NCBI GenBank assembly: GCA_021741155.1
Contig: JAIOYP010000005.1
Location: forward strand, 62,001 to 126,000
Source: Flavobacteriales bacterium
GTDB lineage: Bacteria > Bacteroidota > Bacteroidia > UBA10329
Length of the DNA: 64,000 nucleotides
Direction: 5' to 3'
In this document: piece after piece, positions 33,590-42,931 of the stretch
Numbering within the stretch: the first letter of the stretch is position 1
Layout of the letters: each line of letters begins with the position of its first letter
Notes under the pieces: model-generated
What the model was told of the DNA's origin: nothing
Seen by the model: the letters and a program-made list of their open reading frames with translations, nothing else
Database searches by the model: none
Program-made: the position numbers and the translations under genes

Positions 33590-35722
33590 TCACACAGTTC
33601 GTTGAACAGGACCTCCCTTCATGCTAAATGCGATGCGTTTGCGGGCAACGTCTACTTCCAACACTTTCACTTTTACATGCTGATGAACAGAGACGACTTC
33701 AGTCGGGTCTTTCACAAAACGGTCTGCCAATTGTGAGATGTGAACCAAACCATCCTGCTTCACGCCTACATCTACGAACGCTCCGAAAGCGGTGATGTTG
33801 GTAACGATTCCAGGCAGTTCCATTCCAACGATGAGGTCGGTGATCTTCTCAATTCCCCGTTCAAATTCAAACACCTTGATGATGCGTCTTGGGTCGCGTC
33901 CTGGTTTTAGAAGCTCCGCTTTGATGTCTTCAAGTGTCGGCAATCCAACGGTTTCGGTTACATAGTTGGACAGGTTTACGGAGTTGATTAGTTCCTCATT
34001 CCCTAACAGTTCAGAAACTGAAACCTTCAGGTCATTCGCCATCTTTTTGACGATTGGATAGCTTTCAGGATGAACTGCTGAATTGTCCAGCGCATCTTTT
34101 CCATTCGGAATACGGAGAAATCCTGCCGCTTGCTCGAACGCTTTTGCGCCCAATCGCGGCACTTTTTTCAATTCTTCTCTGGATGAAAACGGCCCTTCTG
34201 ATTGTCGGAATTCAAGGATATTATCGGCCAATTGCGGGCCAAGGCCAGAAACGTGTGTCAACAAAAATTTACTGGCAGTATTGAGGTTCACGCCAACCTG
34301 ATTGACACAGCTTTCGGTCACACGTTCGAGAGAAGCCATCAACTTCTTCTGATCCACATCATGCTGATATTGTCCAACGCCAATTGCGGCTGGGTCAATC
34401 TTCACCAATTCTGCCAAGGGATCTATCAGTCTTCGGCCAATACTCACCGAACCACGCACCGTCACGTCAAATTGTGGGAATTCATCACGCGCAACCTTGC
34501 TTGCCGAATAGACCGAAGCTCCGGCCTCGCTTACCACAAAAACCTGCACTTTTCGGTCGAAATGAATGGCTTTTACCAATGCTTCCGTTTCGCGACTAGC
34601 AGTTCCATTTCCAATGGCAATGGCTTCAATCTGATATTGCTCCACCAATGTTGAAAGCTTTTTCATTGCCTGCGAACGTTCGTTTTTTGGTGGATGCGGG
34701 TAGATGTTCTCGTTGTGCACCAAATCACCTTGCGCGTTGAGACAGACCACCTTGCAACCGCTTCGATAACCAGGGTCAAGCGCCAGCACCCGCTTTTCGC
34801 CCAAAGGCGGAAGCATAAGCAGTTGCCGCAAATTCTCAGCGAACACATTGATCGCCTGTTCGTCAGATTGCTCTTTGAACGTGCTGCGCATTTCGGTTTC
34901 GAGGGATGGCTGTAATAGACGTTTGTACGCATCTTTTGCTGCCGTGCGCACCTCATCCGAACTACCTGTCGTTCCTTTCACAAAAAAACGTTCGAGCACT
35001 TGCAACGCGTTCTCTTCTGTTGGAGAAATTCCTACGCGCAAAAAGCCTTCTTTCTCTCCGCGTAGCATCGCCAAAAAACGATGTGAAGGAACGCGCTTCA
35101 ACGGCTCTTCATGCTTGAAATAATCGCGGAACTTCTCGCCTTCCTCTTCCTTTCCTTTCACCATTTTAGAAACGATGGTGGCTTCACGTTGAAACAACTG
35201 ACGCAATCGCGAACGCACGGCCGCATTCTCACTCATCCATTCGGCAATGATGTCGCGAGCGCCTTGCAATGCATCCTCGACCGAACCGACATCCCCTTTT
35301 ACAAAGCGTTGGGCAGCTGTTTCAGGAAAGCGCTCATTCTGTGCCATCAGAATTTTCGCCAAGGGCTCTAATCCTAATTCAATGGCTTTTGTGGCCCTCG
35401 TTTTTCGCTTTGGTCGAAAAGGCAAATACAAGTCTTCCAGTTCCTGTGAAGTGGATGCTTCTTCTACTCTTTTCTTCAATTCAGGCGTCAACACATCCTG
35501 TTCTTTCAACGAAGTGAGAATGGCTTCTCGCCTCTTTTCCAACTCGGTGTAACGTTCAAATAGGTCTTTGATTTTCCCGATTTGAACTTCATCCAAACCA
35601 CCCGTTACTTCCTTTCGATACCTCGAAATGAAGGGAACGGTGGCTCCTCCAACAATCAAACTCAATGTGCTAGCCACTTGTGTTGGCTTACATCCTACTT
35701 CTGCCGCAATCTTGTTTTGCAT
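33590..35722 (-). CDS. tex: Tex family RNA-binding transcription accessory protein
   Basis: A 710-residue Tex homologue. The N-terminal helical domain has GGATVPFISRYRKEVTGGLD and LYLPFRPKRKTRA. The YqgF/RNase H-like domain has RVLALDPGYRSGCKVVCLN (about 315-333). The helix-hairpin-helix segments have LLTHVSGLGPQLADNILEFR and VPRLGAKAFEQAAGFLR. A C-terminal S1 domain has GIVTNITAFGAFVDVGVKQD and VKVLEVDVARKRIAFSM. The start MQNKIAAEVG (35722) aligns with the usual Tex N-terminus; an ATG nine codons earlier also exists. Tex binds RNA and affects transcription and toxin expression in other bacteria. Divergent from mnmH. Confidence 0.95.
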   Translation of the reverse strand: MQNKIAAEVGCKPTQVASTLSLIVGGATVPFISRYRKEVTGGLDEVQIGKIKDLFERYTELEKRREAILTSLKEQDVLTPELKKRVEEASTSQELEDLYLPFRPKRKTRATKAIELGLEPLAKILMAQNERFPETAAQRFVKGDVGSVEDALQGARDIIAEWMSENAAVRSRLRQLFQREATIVSKMVKGKEEEGEKFRDYFKHEEPLKRVPSHRFLAMLRGEKEGFLRVGISPTEENALQVLERFFVKGTTGSSDEVRTAAKDAYKRLLQPSLETEMRSTFKEQSDEQAINVFAENLRQLLMLPPLGEKRVLALDPGYRSGCKVVCLNAQGDLVHNENIYPHPPKNERSQAMKKLSTLVEQYQIEAIAIGNGTASRETEALVKAIHFDRKVQVFVVSEAGASVYSASKVARDEFPQFDVTVRGSVSIGRRLIDPLAELVKIDPAAIGVGQYQHDVDQKKLMASLERVTESCVNQVGVNLNTASKFLLTHVSGLGPQLADNILEFRQSEGPFSSREELKKVPRLGAKAFEQAAGFLRIPNGKDALDNSAVHPESYPIVKKMANDLKVSVSELLGNEELINSVNLSNYVTETVGLPTLEDIKAELLKPGRDPRRIIKVFEFERGIEKITDLIVGMELPGIVTNITAFGAFVDVGVKQDGLVHISQLADRFVKDPTEVVSVHQHVKVKVLEVDVARKRIAFSMKGGPVQRTV

Positions 35723-35802
35723 GGCGCGAAGTAAGTACAATTGCCTCAAGATTTCGAGTTTGAACGCTTGAAGTATATATGATAGCTTCGCCTTGATTTA
35801 CG

Positions 35803-36831
35803 ATGGAATACCTCAAACCTGAAGACTTTCTTTTTGCCACAGGCGAAATGTCCATTGTGGATGTGCGATCACCAGGTGAGTTTGAGGCTGGTCACGTAAC
35901 GGGAGCCATCAGCATTCCACTTTTTGCAGATGATGAGCGGGCAATAGTCGGCACAATTTACAAGCAACAGGGAAAGAAAGGCGCGATTGAAAAGGGGCTT
36001 GAGATTGTCGGTCCGAAAATGGCCGCTTTGGCTAAAAAAGCAGAAGTCGCAGCTCCGAACGGTAAGCTTGGCGTGTATTGCTGGCGCGGTGGCATGCGAA
36101 GCAATCGCATGGCATGGCTTTTTGAGCAGGTCGGATTGAACTGTACGGTTCTTGAGGGCGGTTACAAAGCCTATCGGAATTCCGTTTTAGTAGGATTTTC
36201 CGACTTGAACAATTTAATCGTATTGGACGGGCCAACAGGAAGTGGAAAGACTAACATTTTGCATGCGCTGCGCGATGCCGGAGAACAAATTTTGGATTTA
36301 GAAGGGCTGGCCAATCACAAAGGATCTGCTTTCGGAAACATCGGCTTACCGGAACAGCCAAGTTCACAGCAGTTTCAGAACGATTTGTACTACGAACTTC
36401 GGAAGCTTGACCTCGAAAAACGCATTTGGATTGAGCGTGAAGGAATGACGATCGGGCGCGTATATCTGCCTCAGCCGCTTTGGGAAAACATGCGCGGTTC
36501 CACGGCAATTTCCATTCGGATACCAATGGGTTTGCGCGTGGAGCGCTTGGTAGAGGATTATGGTCATGCTTCCCGCACCGAGCTTGAAAAAAGCATTCAT
36601 AAACTACAGCAGAAACTGGGTGGACAGCACATGAATACGGCTTTGGAATTGTTGTCGGAAGACCGATTGGCAGAAGTGGCCGAGCTGCTGCTTCAATACT
36701 ACGATAAACAGTACCGTTTCAGCAAGGAGAAATATCTCGACACAAAACCTTTTCCTGTAGAATTGAATTCAAATGATATGATCAAAAATGCCAGGCTTTT
36801 TATCGAATTGGCGAATAAAGAAAAACTATGA
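35803..36831 (+). CDS. mnmH: tRNA 2-selenouridine synthase
   Basis: A 342-residue MnmH/SelU. The N-terminal rhodanese domain has VDVRSPGEFEAGHVTGAISI, the active Cys93 in VYCWRGGMRSNRMAWLF, and EGGYKAYR. The C-terminal P-loop domain has LDGPTGSGKTNIL near residues 144-156 and WIEREGMTIGRVYLP. The enzyme geranylates 2-thiouridine at the tRNA wobble base and replaces sulfur with selenium using selenophosphate. Its partner SelD is encoded directly downstream with a four-base overlap, so this operon makes and uses selenophosphate for tRNA. Confidence 0.95.
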   Translation: MEYLKPEDFLFATGEMSIVDVRSPGEFEAGHVTGAISIPLFADDERAIVGTIYKQQGKKGAIEKGLEIVGPKMAALAKKAEVAAPNGKLGVYCWRGGMRSNRMAWLFEQVGLNCTVLEGGYKAYRNSVLVGFSDLNNLIVLDGPTGSGKTNILHALRDAGEQILDLEGLANHKGSAFGNIGLPEQPSSQQFQNDLYYELRKLDLEKRIWIEREGMTIGRVYLPQPLWENMRGSTAISIRIPMGLRVERLVEDYGHASRTELEKSIHKLQQKLGGQHMNTALELLSEDRLAEVAELLLQYYDKQYRFSKEKYLDTKPFPVELNSNDMIKNARLFIELANKEKL

Positions 36832-37862
36832 CAGAAGACATTAAACTCACGCAATTCTCGCATGGAGGAGGATGCGGATGCAAGATTTCTCCACAGATAT
36901 TGGAACAGATCCTTTCATCATCAAGAACGAAAGTGGATTTCCCAAACCTACTGGTCGGAAACACCACAAAAGATGATGCTGCGGTTTACCGAATTGAAGG
37001 TGACAAAGCCATCATCAGCACCACCGATTTCTTTATGCCAATTGTGGATGATGCGTTTCAGTTCGGTGGCATTGCCTCGGCCAATGCCATATCAGACATC
37101 TACGCTATGGGTGGAAAACCACTGATGGCCATTGCCATTCTTGGCTGGCCGGTGAATAAAATTCCAGTCGAAGTGGCGCAGCGCGTCATGGAAGGGGCGC
37201 GGATGATCTGCGAAAAAGCGGGAATTCCGCTGGCAGGCGGGCACAGCATCGATTCTCCCGAACCGATATTCGGCCTTGCCGTGACTGGAATAATGAATAT
37301 AGCCGATTTGAAAACCAATGACAGCGCACAGTCTGGTGACCTGCTGTTCCTCACCAAACGCTTGGGTGTTGGAATGATCAGCACAGCCCAGAAACGTGGC
37401 AAGGCACAACCTGAAGATCATAAGCGAGCGGTGGAGCAGATGTTGCAGCTCAACGATTTCGGTGGTGCTGTTTCCGCATTGAAAGGCGTGACAGCAATGA
37501 CCGATGTTACTGGTTTCGGGCTCATCGGTCATTTGGTTGAGGTTTGTGAAGGAAGTGGCGTCTCAGCCTCTGTTCGTTTTGCTGATGTTCCGTTAATTGA
37601 GGGATTGAAAACCTATCTCGACCAAAGCATCTACCCAGATATGACGATGAAGAATTTCAGCACCCATTCCTCCAAAATATCTCAATTAAGTTCGGAGCAG
37701 CTTTTCACCCTTTGCGATCCGCAGACAAGCGGTGGATTATTGATCTGTGTTCGTCCCGAAGCTGAAAACGAGTTTCTGCAATTAGCCAAAACCGAAAATC
37801 AATCGGTTTGGAAAATTGGTGAAATGACCGAAAGGATGGAAAAGGTAGTTTCCGTTGTCTAA
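36828..37862 (+). CDS. selD: Selenide, water dikinase
   Basis: A 344-residue SelD that makes selenophosphate from selenide and ATP. The catalytic motif is HGGGCGCKIS with Cys16 at the position that is Cys or selenocysteine in the family, followed by the essential Lys19. Other signatures are TTDFFMPIVDDAFQFG, AGGHSIDSPEPIFGLAVTG and MTDVTGFGLIGH. It overlaps mnmH by ATGA, so the selenium is probably directed to 2-selenouridine; no selA, selB or tRNA-Sec is visible in the window. It converges with the DUF6702-like gene, overlapping by four bases. Confidence 0.95.
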   Translation: MTEDIKLTQFSHGGGCGCKISPQILEQILSSSRTKVDFPNLLVGNTTKDDAAVYRIEGDKAIISTTDFFMPIVDDAFQFGGIASANAISDIYAMGGKPLMAIAILGWPVNKIPVEVAQRVMEGARMICEKAGIPLAGGHSIDSPEPIFGLAVTGIMNIADLKTNDSAQSGDLLFLTKRLGVGMISTAQKRGKAQPEDHKRAVEQMLQLNDFGGAVSALKGVTAMTDVTGFGLIGHLVEVCEGSGVSASVRFADVPLIEGLKTYLDQSIYPDMTMKNFSTHSSKISQLSSEQLFTLCDPQTSGGLLICVRPEAENEFLQLAKTENQSVWKIGEMTERMEKVVSVV

Positions 37863-38341
37863 AACTCAAACTTCAGTGAGGTATTCCCCTTTCGAGCGAG
37901 ACCGCTTTTCTTTCGCCGGTTGATGTTGAGATTGACCATGTTTGTTTGGTCGTCAAATGCTTCAATCAGTAGGGTGTTCTGCACTTCGAGTATCTGAACT
38001 TTAGCGATGTTTTTAACCTCCACATAGCACCAGGTGGCATCCAACTCATTCTCCTTTCCCAAGTAGGTATAGCCAGCTTCCTTCCCATTCACTTTGATTA
38101 CAAAATGTTTTCGAATGTAACTCTCAATCAATTCGTTGACCTGTGGTGGTTCGGCTGCGGTTCCGATTTTCGCTTGAAGTGATGCGGGTTGGTTCAGTCC
38201 AACCACCAAATCATCGGTGAAAAGTTTGATGGCAATTTCCATCGTCTTTTTCTCCGAATTGTGATTGATTTCTGTCAGCGAAAGGTGAAACTCGTGCGGT
38301 GCGAACAGGATTAGTGTGAGTGAAAGAATGAGTGCTTTCAT
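37859..38341 (-). CDS. DUF6702-like exported protein
   Basis: A 160-residue protein with an N-terminal signal peptide-like segment (MKALILSLTLILFAPHEFHL). HEFHLSLTEINHNSEKKTME and MEIAIKLFTDDLVVGLN recall the DUF6702 family, as does IRKHFVIKVNGKEAGYTYLGK. In many Flavobacteriis-type genomes such proteins occur near M1 peptidases and HupE/UreJ-like proteins, and both occur here 2-5 kb away, separated by hipBA. Its ATG (38341) lies one base after the stop of the Gre-like gene, so they form an operon. Function unknown. Confidence 0.7.
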   Translation of the reverse strand: MKALILSLTLILFAPHEFHLSLTEINHNSEKKTMEIAIKLFTDDLVVGLNQPASLQAKIGTAAEPPQVNELIESYIRKHFVIKVNGKEAGYTYLGKENELDATWCYVEVKNIAKVQILEVQNTLLIEAFDDQTNMVNLNINRRKKSGLARKGNTSLKFEF

Positions 38342-38785
38342 CTATTCGATGCTTTTGATCTGATAACACGTGCCATTCACAACAAATTCCACTCCGTTTT
38401 TCTTGCCAATCATTGCCTGTGCCACGGGCGATTGGACTGAAACCACAAAATAATCCCCGTTTTCAAAACGAACTCGGCCCAAACCTGCGGTGATAAGAAA
38501 GTTGGCTTTATCGGTAAAAACCAACGTTCCCAATTGAATAGTAACTGAACTATACTTCTGGTCGATACGCTGCAATTCGGCTACGAGCGTTTCCGCTTCG
38601 GCCAATTGCGCATACAATTTTTCCTGCTCCAAATGCATCATGGCACGACCTGTTTCGTGCTTGTCGCCAGCGGTACTCTTGTCTTCCGAACCCGCTGCTT
38701 CGCGAGTGGAGCCAAGCTCGTTTTCGAGAGCTTTCACCTTCTCGCTGGCAATTTGCAGGCAATGCTTAATAAGTCGCGCTTTCAC
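38342..38785 (-). CDS. Gre-like (GreA/GreB C-terminal domain) protein
   Basis: A 147-residue protein. The N-terminal half is a coiled coil with STAGDKHETGRAMMHLEQEK, and the C-terminal half is FKBP-like: GTLVFTDKANFLITAGLGRV, YFVVSVQSPVAQAMIGKKNG and TCYQIKSIE. This is the common short Gre-like protein of Bacteroidota, often mislabelled. Gre factors insert their coiled-coil tip into the RNA polymerase secondary channel; whether this version rescues stalled polymerase is not established. Abuts the DUF6702-like gene. Confidence 0.75.
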   Translation of the reverse strand: MKARLIKHCLQIASEKVKALENELGSTREAAGSEDKSTAGDKHETGRAMMHLEQEKLYAQLAEAETLVAELQRIDQKYSSVTIQLGTLVFTDKANFLITAGLGRVRFENGDYFVVSVQSPVAQAMIGKKNGVEFVVNGTCYQIKSIE

Positions 38786-38892
38786 CTTGCGAAGGTAATT
38801 GCTTCAATTCTGTTCTTGATTAAGTTCTTCATCATTACACAAATAATCTAATTTGATTCATTATATTGATTTTATTAAATTATCGTGATGTA

Positions 38893-38924
38893 TTTGACAC
38901 ACAAATAGAATTGTATATATTTGT
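38893..38924 (+). promoter_or_regulatory. hipBA promoter with overlapping inverted repeat
   Basis: TTTG at 38893-38896 and TATATTTG at 38916-38923 are 19 bp apart, an exact fit to TTTG-N19-TAnnTTTG. ACAAATA (38901-38907) and TATTTGT (38918-38924) form an inverted repeat covering the -7 element, a plausible HipB autoregulation site. An outer GTGAT...ATCAC pair spans 38885-38929. Confidence 0.6.
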
Positions 38925-38961
38925 ATCACATTAGACGCGTTAGTGATTAAAAGCCTATATA

Positions 38962-39315
38962 ATGTATCAAATAAAGCACGCAAACGATTGGTCAATGATG
39001 ACAGACAAGGCAATTGTCAATCATCTCTGTCTTCAATTAAGACAACTTCGCCTCGACCAGAACATGACGCAAGAACAACTGGCCGAGCGTTCAGGCCTTG
39101 GTCGGGCGACTATCAGCAGAATTGAAAAAGGTCAGTCCGTTTCATTGCTCACGCTTATTCAAATGCTTCGTGCGCTCAATCGATTAGACCTGCTGGATGC
39201 ATTCCAACAGGTTTCTCCAGAAATAAGTCCGTTACAACTCCTAAAGGAGCAAAAGCCGCGCTATCGTGCTTCGGGAAAGCGAAGTTCAGACGATAAAGAA
39301 CCATCAGAATGGTAG
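38962..39315 (+). CDS. hipB: HipB-like XRE antitoxin
   Basis: A 117-residue XRE-type helix-turn-helix protein. LRQLRLDQNMTQEQLAERSG then LGRATISRIEKGQSVSLLTL form the HTH at about residues 29-70. The C-terminal tail is basic (PRYRASGKRSSDDKEP), as in antitoxins that embrace HipA. The start at 38962 is 39 bp after the -7 element; ATGs at 38995 and 38998 are also possible. It overlaps hipA by seven bases. It probably binds the promoter repeat to repress the operon and neutralises HipA. Confidence 0.85.
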   Translation: MYQIKHANDWSMMTDKAIVNHLCLQLRQLRLDQNMTQEQLAERSGLGRATISRIEKGQSVSLLTLIQMLRALNRLDLLDAFQQVSPEISPLQLLKEQKPRYRASGKRSSDDKEPSEW

Positions 39316-40592
39316 TGGCCGAAGTCACCCTTTGGGGAATGCGCGCTGGCGCTGTGGCTTGGAATGAGGCCTCAAACCTTGGCTTTTTTGAGTTCGAGCC
39401 TGAATTCTTGAAACAGGGATTGGATATCGCTCCGCTGAAAATGCCATTGACTGACGCTAGAAGCGGCAAGCGTATTTTCTCTTTTCCAAACCTAAACACC
39501 GAGACGTTTCAGGGTTTGCCAGGATTGGTGGCAGACAGTCTTCCGGACAAATTCGGAAATAAGCTGATTGAGGAATGGTTGGCACGCCAAGGTCGTTCCA
39601 GCAGCAGTATGAACCCAATTGAAAAGTTGTGCTACATCGGTTCGAGAGGAATGGGTGCGTTGGAATTCCTACCAGCCATTTCTGGTTACGAACAGGTTTC
39701 TGAGCCGCTGCAAGTGAACGAACTCGTGCGGCTGGCAAGCGACATTCTTCATCAACGGAATTCGCTTGAAACCAACCTATCGGAAACAAACACGGGAATT
39801 GAAGACATTATCCGCGTTGGAACCTCCGCTGGCGGTGCCCGTGCCAAGGCCATCATTGCTTACAATCCCGAAACGAAAGATGTGCGTTCAGGACAGGCCA
39901 TCCACTCAGATGGCTACGATTATTGGATCATCAAGTTTGATGGCGTGAGCAACGACCTGTTGGGAGACCCGCTAGGTTACGGACGAATTGAATACGCCTA
40001 TTACCTCATGGCTAAGGCATGTGGCATCAACATGATGGAAAGTCGCTTGTTGGAAGAAGGTGGTCGCGCACATTTCATGACCAAGCGATTTGACCGGCTC
40101 GGCACACAAAAACTGCACATGCAAACGCTTTGCGGCATCGCGCATTTCGATTACAACCTGTCCAATGTTTATTCCTACGAGCAGGCTTTTCAAGTGATGC
40201 GCCAGTTGCGATTGCCTTATCCAGATGCCGAGGAATTGTTCCGCAGAATGGTGTTCAACATCATCTGTTTCAATTGCGATGACCACACCAAGAACATCTC
40301 CTTCTTGATGGATAAGGCTGGAGAATGGAGGCTGTCTCCCGCTTACGATATGACCTACGCTTACAACCCAAACAACCGCTGGTTGAAACAACATCAAATG
40401 GCAGTAAACGGAAAGCGCGAAAATGTCTATCGAGGTGACCTCTTGAAAGTGGCAAGCGAAATGAACATCAAAAAGCCGCTGGAAATCATTACTACGGTTC
40501 AAAATTCAGCAGCCAATTGGGCTGAACATGCACAGAAAGCTGATATGCCAATCAATCAAATCGAGAAGATTGACCGATTGATTAATCCTTAA
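39309..40592 (+). CDS. hipA: HipA-type serine/threonine kinase toxin
   Basis: A 427-residue HipA. The N-terminal subdomain (about 1-115) has LGFFEFEPEFLKQGLDIAP and GLPGLVADSLPDKFGN. The kinase core has GTSAGGARAKAII (Gly-rich loop with autophosphorylation-type Ser), YWIIKFDG (ATP-binding Lys), FNCDDHTKNISFLMD (catalytic loop) and LSPAYDMTYAYNP (metal-binding Asp). E. coli HipA phosphorylates glutamyl-tRNA synthetase and causes dormancy; the target here is unknown. It is complete and in frame, so it may be active. It ends back-to-back with the convergent M1 peptidase gene. Confidence 0.93.
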   Translation: MVVAEVTLWGMRAGAVAWNEASNLGFFEFEPEFLKQGLDIAPLKMPLTDARSGKRIFSFPNLNTETFQGLPGLVADSLPDKFGNKLIEEWLARQGRSSSSMNPIEKLCYIGSRGMGALEFLPAISGYEQVSEPLQVNELVRLASDILHQRNSLETNLSETNTGIEDIIRVGTSAGGARAKAIIAYNPETKDVRSGQAIHSDGYDYWIIKFDGVSNDLLGDPLGYGRIEYAYYLMAKACGINMMESRLLEEGGRAHFMTKRFDRLGTQKLHMQTLCGIAHFDYNLSNVYSYEQAFQVMRQLRLPYPDAEELFRRMVFNIICFNCDDHTKNISFLMDKAGEWRLSPAYDMTYAYNPNNRWLKQHQMAVNGKRENVYRGDLLKVASEMNIKKPLEIITTVQNSAANWAEHAQKADMPINQIEKIDRLINP

Positions 40593-42902
40593 CTATTTCC
40601 CTTTATCCGCTGCACGTTTAGCGCGTTGCATCTCGTTTTCAGATGGCCGGTCAAATCCTTTGAAAAGTTCGAAACGCGTTGGCTCCTGCTTTGGTGGCCA
40701 ATAGTTATTGTTTCGGTCAATGTCAGCTGTTTCCAAATGTGGGTCTAAGACTACACGAACGAGTTCTTTCTCTGAGAAGAAAACCTTACTCACCTTTTTA
40801 TCATTCGTCTTCCAAATTTCGGCTGGAATTCGTTGTGTTTCTTTGGAGCCATCGGTGTACTCAAACTCCAAAATCACTGGCATCACCAATCCGCCTAAAG
40901 ATGAAATATCAATCTGATAATAATTCAGGTCGGAATTTAGAAGCTTCTTTTCCGCTTCATTCAATCGAGCTATGTAACGATCATATTCCTCGCTGTCCAG
41001 AATCGACCAAGTGAATGGGTCAAATTGTGTGTTGTAAAAATCACAAGCCCCAGCATCTTTTTCTACAATGCATTGAAAGGCGGCCTCGTTCCTTAAATCG
41101 CTGATATACTTTTCCCTTTCTTCAAATTGCTTCTTGGCTAGTGGCTTTTCAACTTGTGGATTTTTGGTGTTCGGTTTGAACCATTTCACGGCATCCAAAC
41201 TTTGGTCTACATGGTCCGTTGTATAGAACCAGCCTCTCCAGAACCAATCCAAATCAACACCCGAAGCATCTTCCATCGTTCGGAAAAGGTCGGCTGGCGA
41301 AGGGTGCTTAAAAGCCCAGCGTCTGGCGTATTCCTTGAATGAATAATCGAACAGCTCACGTCCCATCACGGTTTCACGAAGGATGTTCAGCGCTGTAGCG
41401 GGCTTTCCGTAAGCGTTATTTCCAAACTGAAGAATGCTCTCGCTATTGGTCATAATTGGCACCATTCCGTTCTTATCACCCTTCATGTAATCGACAATAT
41501 TTGGTGCTGGGCCTCTTCTTGCAGGGAAATCCTTGTCCCATTCCATTTCGGTCAAATACTCAACAAATGAGTTCAATCCTTCGTCCATCCACGTCCATTG
41601 GCGTTCATCCGAGTTGATGATCATTGGGAAGAAATTATGTCCCACTTCATGCACAATCACGCCAATCATACGATGCTTGGTATTGTCTGTGTACGTACCG
41701 TCTTTTTCTGGCCTTCCGAAGTTGAAACAAATCATCGGATACTCCATTCCAATCTGATCGGCATGAACCGAAATCGCCACGGGATACGGATAATCAATCG
41801 TGTATTTGCTGTATGTTTTGAGCGTGTGAGCCACCACACGGGTTGAGTATTGCTCCCAAAGTGGATTACCTTCTTTTGGATAGTAACTCATCGCCATCAC
41901 TTTCTTTCCAGCGATGTCAACTCCCATAGCATCCCAAATGAATTTTCGTGATGTAGCGAAGGCAAAGTCTCGCACGTTTGTGGCTTTATATGTCCATGTT
42001 TTTTTCTCTTTGCTTCCTTCTTTCTCGTTTTCTTCCGCGTCTTTCTGAGAAACAATAATTACGGGTTCGGTGGCTGTTTTCGCTTGATTGAACTTATCCA
42101 ATTGAGCAGCTGTCAACACTTGATTGTAGTTCTGACAGAAGCCAGTTGCGCCAACCATGTGATCAGCAGGAACAGTGATATTCACCTTGTAATCTCCGAA
42201 AGGAAGCGCAAACTCGCCACCTCCCAAAAACTGCTTGTGTTGCCAACCTTCTACTTCATTATAAACACAAAGTCGAGGAAAAAACTGCGCAATCGTGTAC
42301 AAGTAATTTCCATCCTCAGGGAAAAATTCGTAGCCAGAACGACCACCAATTTTCATTCTATCGTTGATGTTGTACCACCACTTGAGTTTAATGACGGTTT
42401 TACCTTTTGATTTAAGTGCTTTTGGCAAATCAACACGCATCATGGTGTTCACAACAGTTGCTTTTAAATCGTTTCCTGCCGCATCCTTCACATACTCGAT
42501 CTTGAAACCGCCATCAAAATCGTTATGCAATCGCTCCAACTCGCCAAAGCCCATTTTATCGCTGATGGATGAATTCGAAATCTTTTTTGTGTCGCTGTCC
42601 TTGGCGCGCATGTTCTGATCCAACTGCAACCACAAATAGGTTAATTCATCAGGCGAATTGTTCCAATAGGTGATGGTGCTCGTGCCGTAAAGTCGCTGCG
42701 TTTCATCGTCCAACTCGATGTCCATATCATAATCAACTTGCTGCTGATAATATTCATGTCCTGGCGCGCCACTTGCCGCACGATAGACATTTGGAGTTGG
42801 CAACTCTTGCCCGAGTTGAGCGAATTTTTTCGCACTCTCGTTCTCCTGAGAAAAGCCGAAAAGGGAAGAAAGGAGAAAAAGGAAAAACGGAAACTGCTTC
42901 AT
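40593..42902 (-). CDS. M1 family zinc metallopeptidase
   Basis: A 769-residue exported peptidase with a signal peptide (MKQFPFFLFLLSSLFGFSQ). The M1 N-terminal beta domain (about 50-290) has YDMDIELDDETQRLYGTSTI and LTYLWLQLDQN. The catalytic domain has the zinc motif VHEVGHNFF (H418, E419, H422) and the third ligand E441 in MDEGLNSF. The usual GxMEN exopeptidase loop reads IGMEYPMICF. It probably cleaves peptides in the periplasm or at the surface. The C-terminal 150 residues are beta-rich. It faces hipA and lies 29 bp downstream of the HupE/UreJ-like gene. Confidence 0.93.
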   Translation of the reverse strand: MKQFPFFLFLLSSLFGFSQENESAKKFAQLGQELPTPNVYRAASGAPGHEYYQQQVDYDMDIELDDETQRLYGTSTITYWNNSPDELTYLWLQLDQNMRAKDSDTKKISNSSISDKMGFGELERLHNDFDGGFKIEYVKDAAGNDLKATVVNTMMRVDLPKALKSKGKTVIKLKWWYNINDRMKIGGRSGYEFFPEDGNYLYTIAQFFPRLCVYNEVEGWQHKQFLGGGEFALPFGDYKVNITVPADHMVGATGFCQNYNQVLTAAQLDKFNQAKTATEPVIIVSQKDAEENEKEGSKEKKTWTYKATNVRDFAFATSRKFIWDAMGVDIAGKKVMAMSYYPKEGNPLWEQYSTRVVAHTLKTYSKYTIDYPYPVAISVHADQIGMEYPMICFNFGRPEKDGTYTDNTKHRMIGVIVHEVGHNFFPMIINSDERQWTWMDEGLNSFVEYLTEMEWDKDFPARRGPAPNIVDYMKGDKNGMVPIMTNSESILQFGNNAYGKPATALNILRETVMGRELFDYSFKEYARRWAFKHPSPADLFRTMEDASGVDLDWFWRGWFYTTDHVDQSLDAVKWFKPNTKNPQVEKPLAKKQFEEREKYISDLRNEAAFQCIVEKDAGACDFYNTQFDPFTWSILDSEEYDRYIARLNEAEKKLLNSDLNYYQIDISSLGGLVMPVILEFEYTDGSKETQRIPAEIWKTNDKKVSKVFFSEKELVRVVLDPHLETADIDRNNNYWPPKQEPTRFELFKGFDRPSENEMQRAKRAADKGK

Positions 42903-42931
42903 TAATTTGAGTTAAGTGGCTCTGAATGAGC

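Noticed and set aside
33482..33736. An 84-codon plus-strand frame downstream of the LamG-LRR genes
   Set aside because: Most of it is antisense to the conserved S1-domain end of tex, and it has no family features.
38962..40592. hipBA as a degraded toxin pair
   Set aside because: Both frames are intact with all kinase motifs, so no decay is visible.
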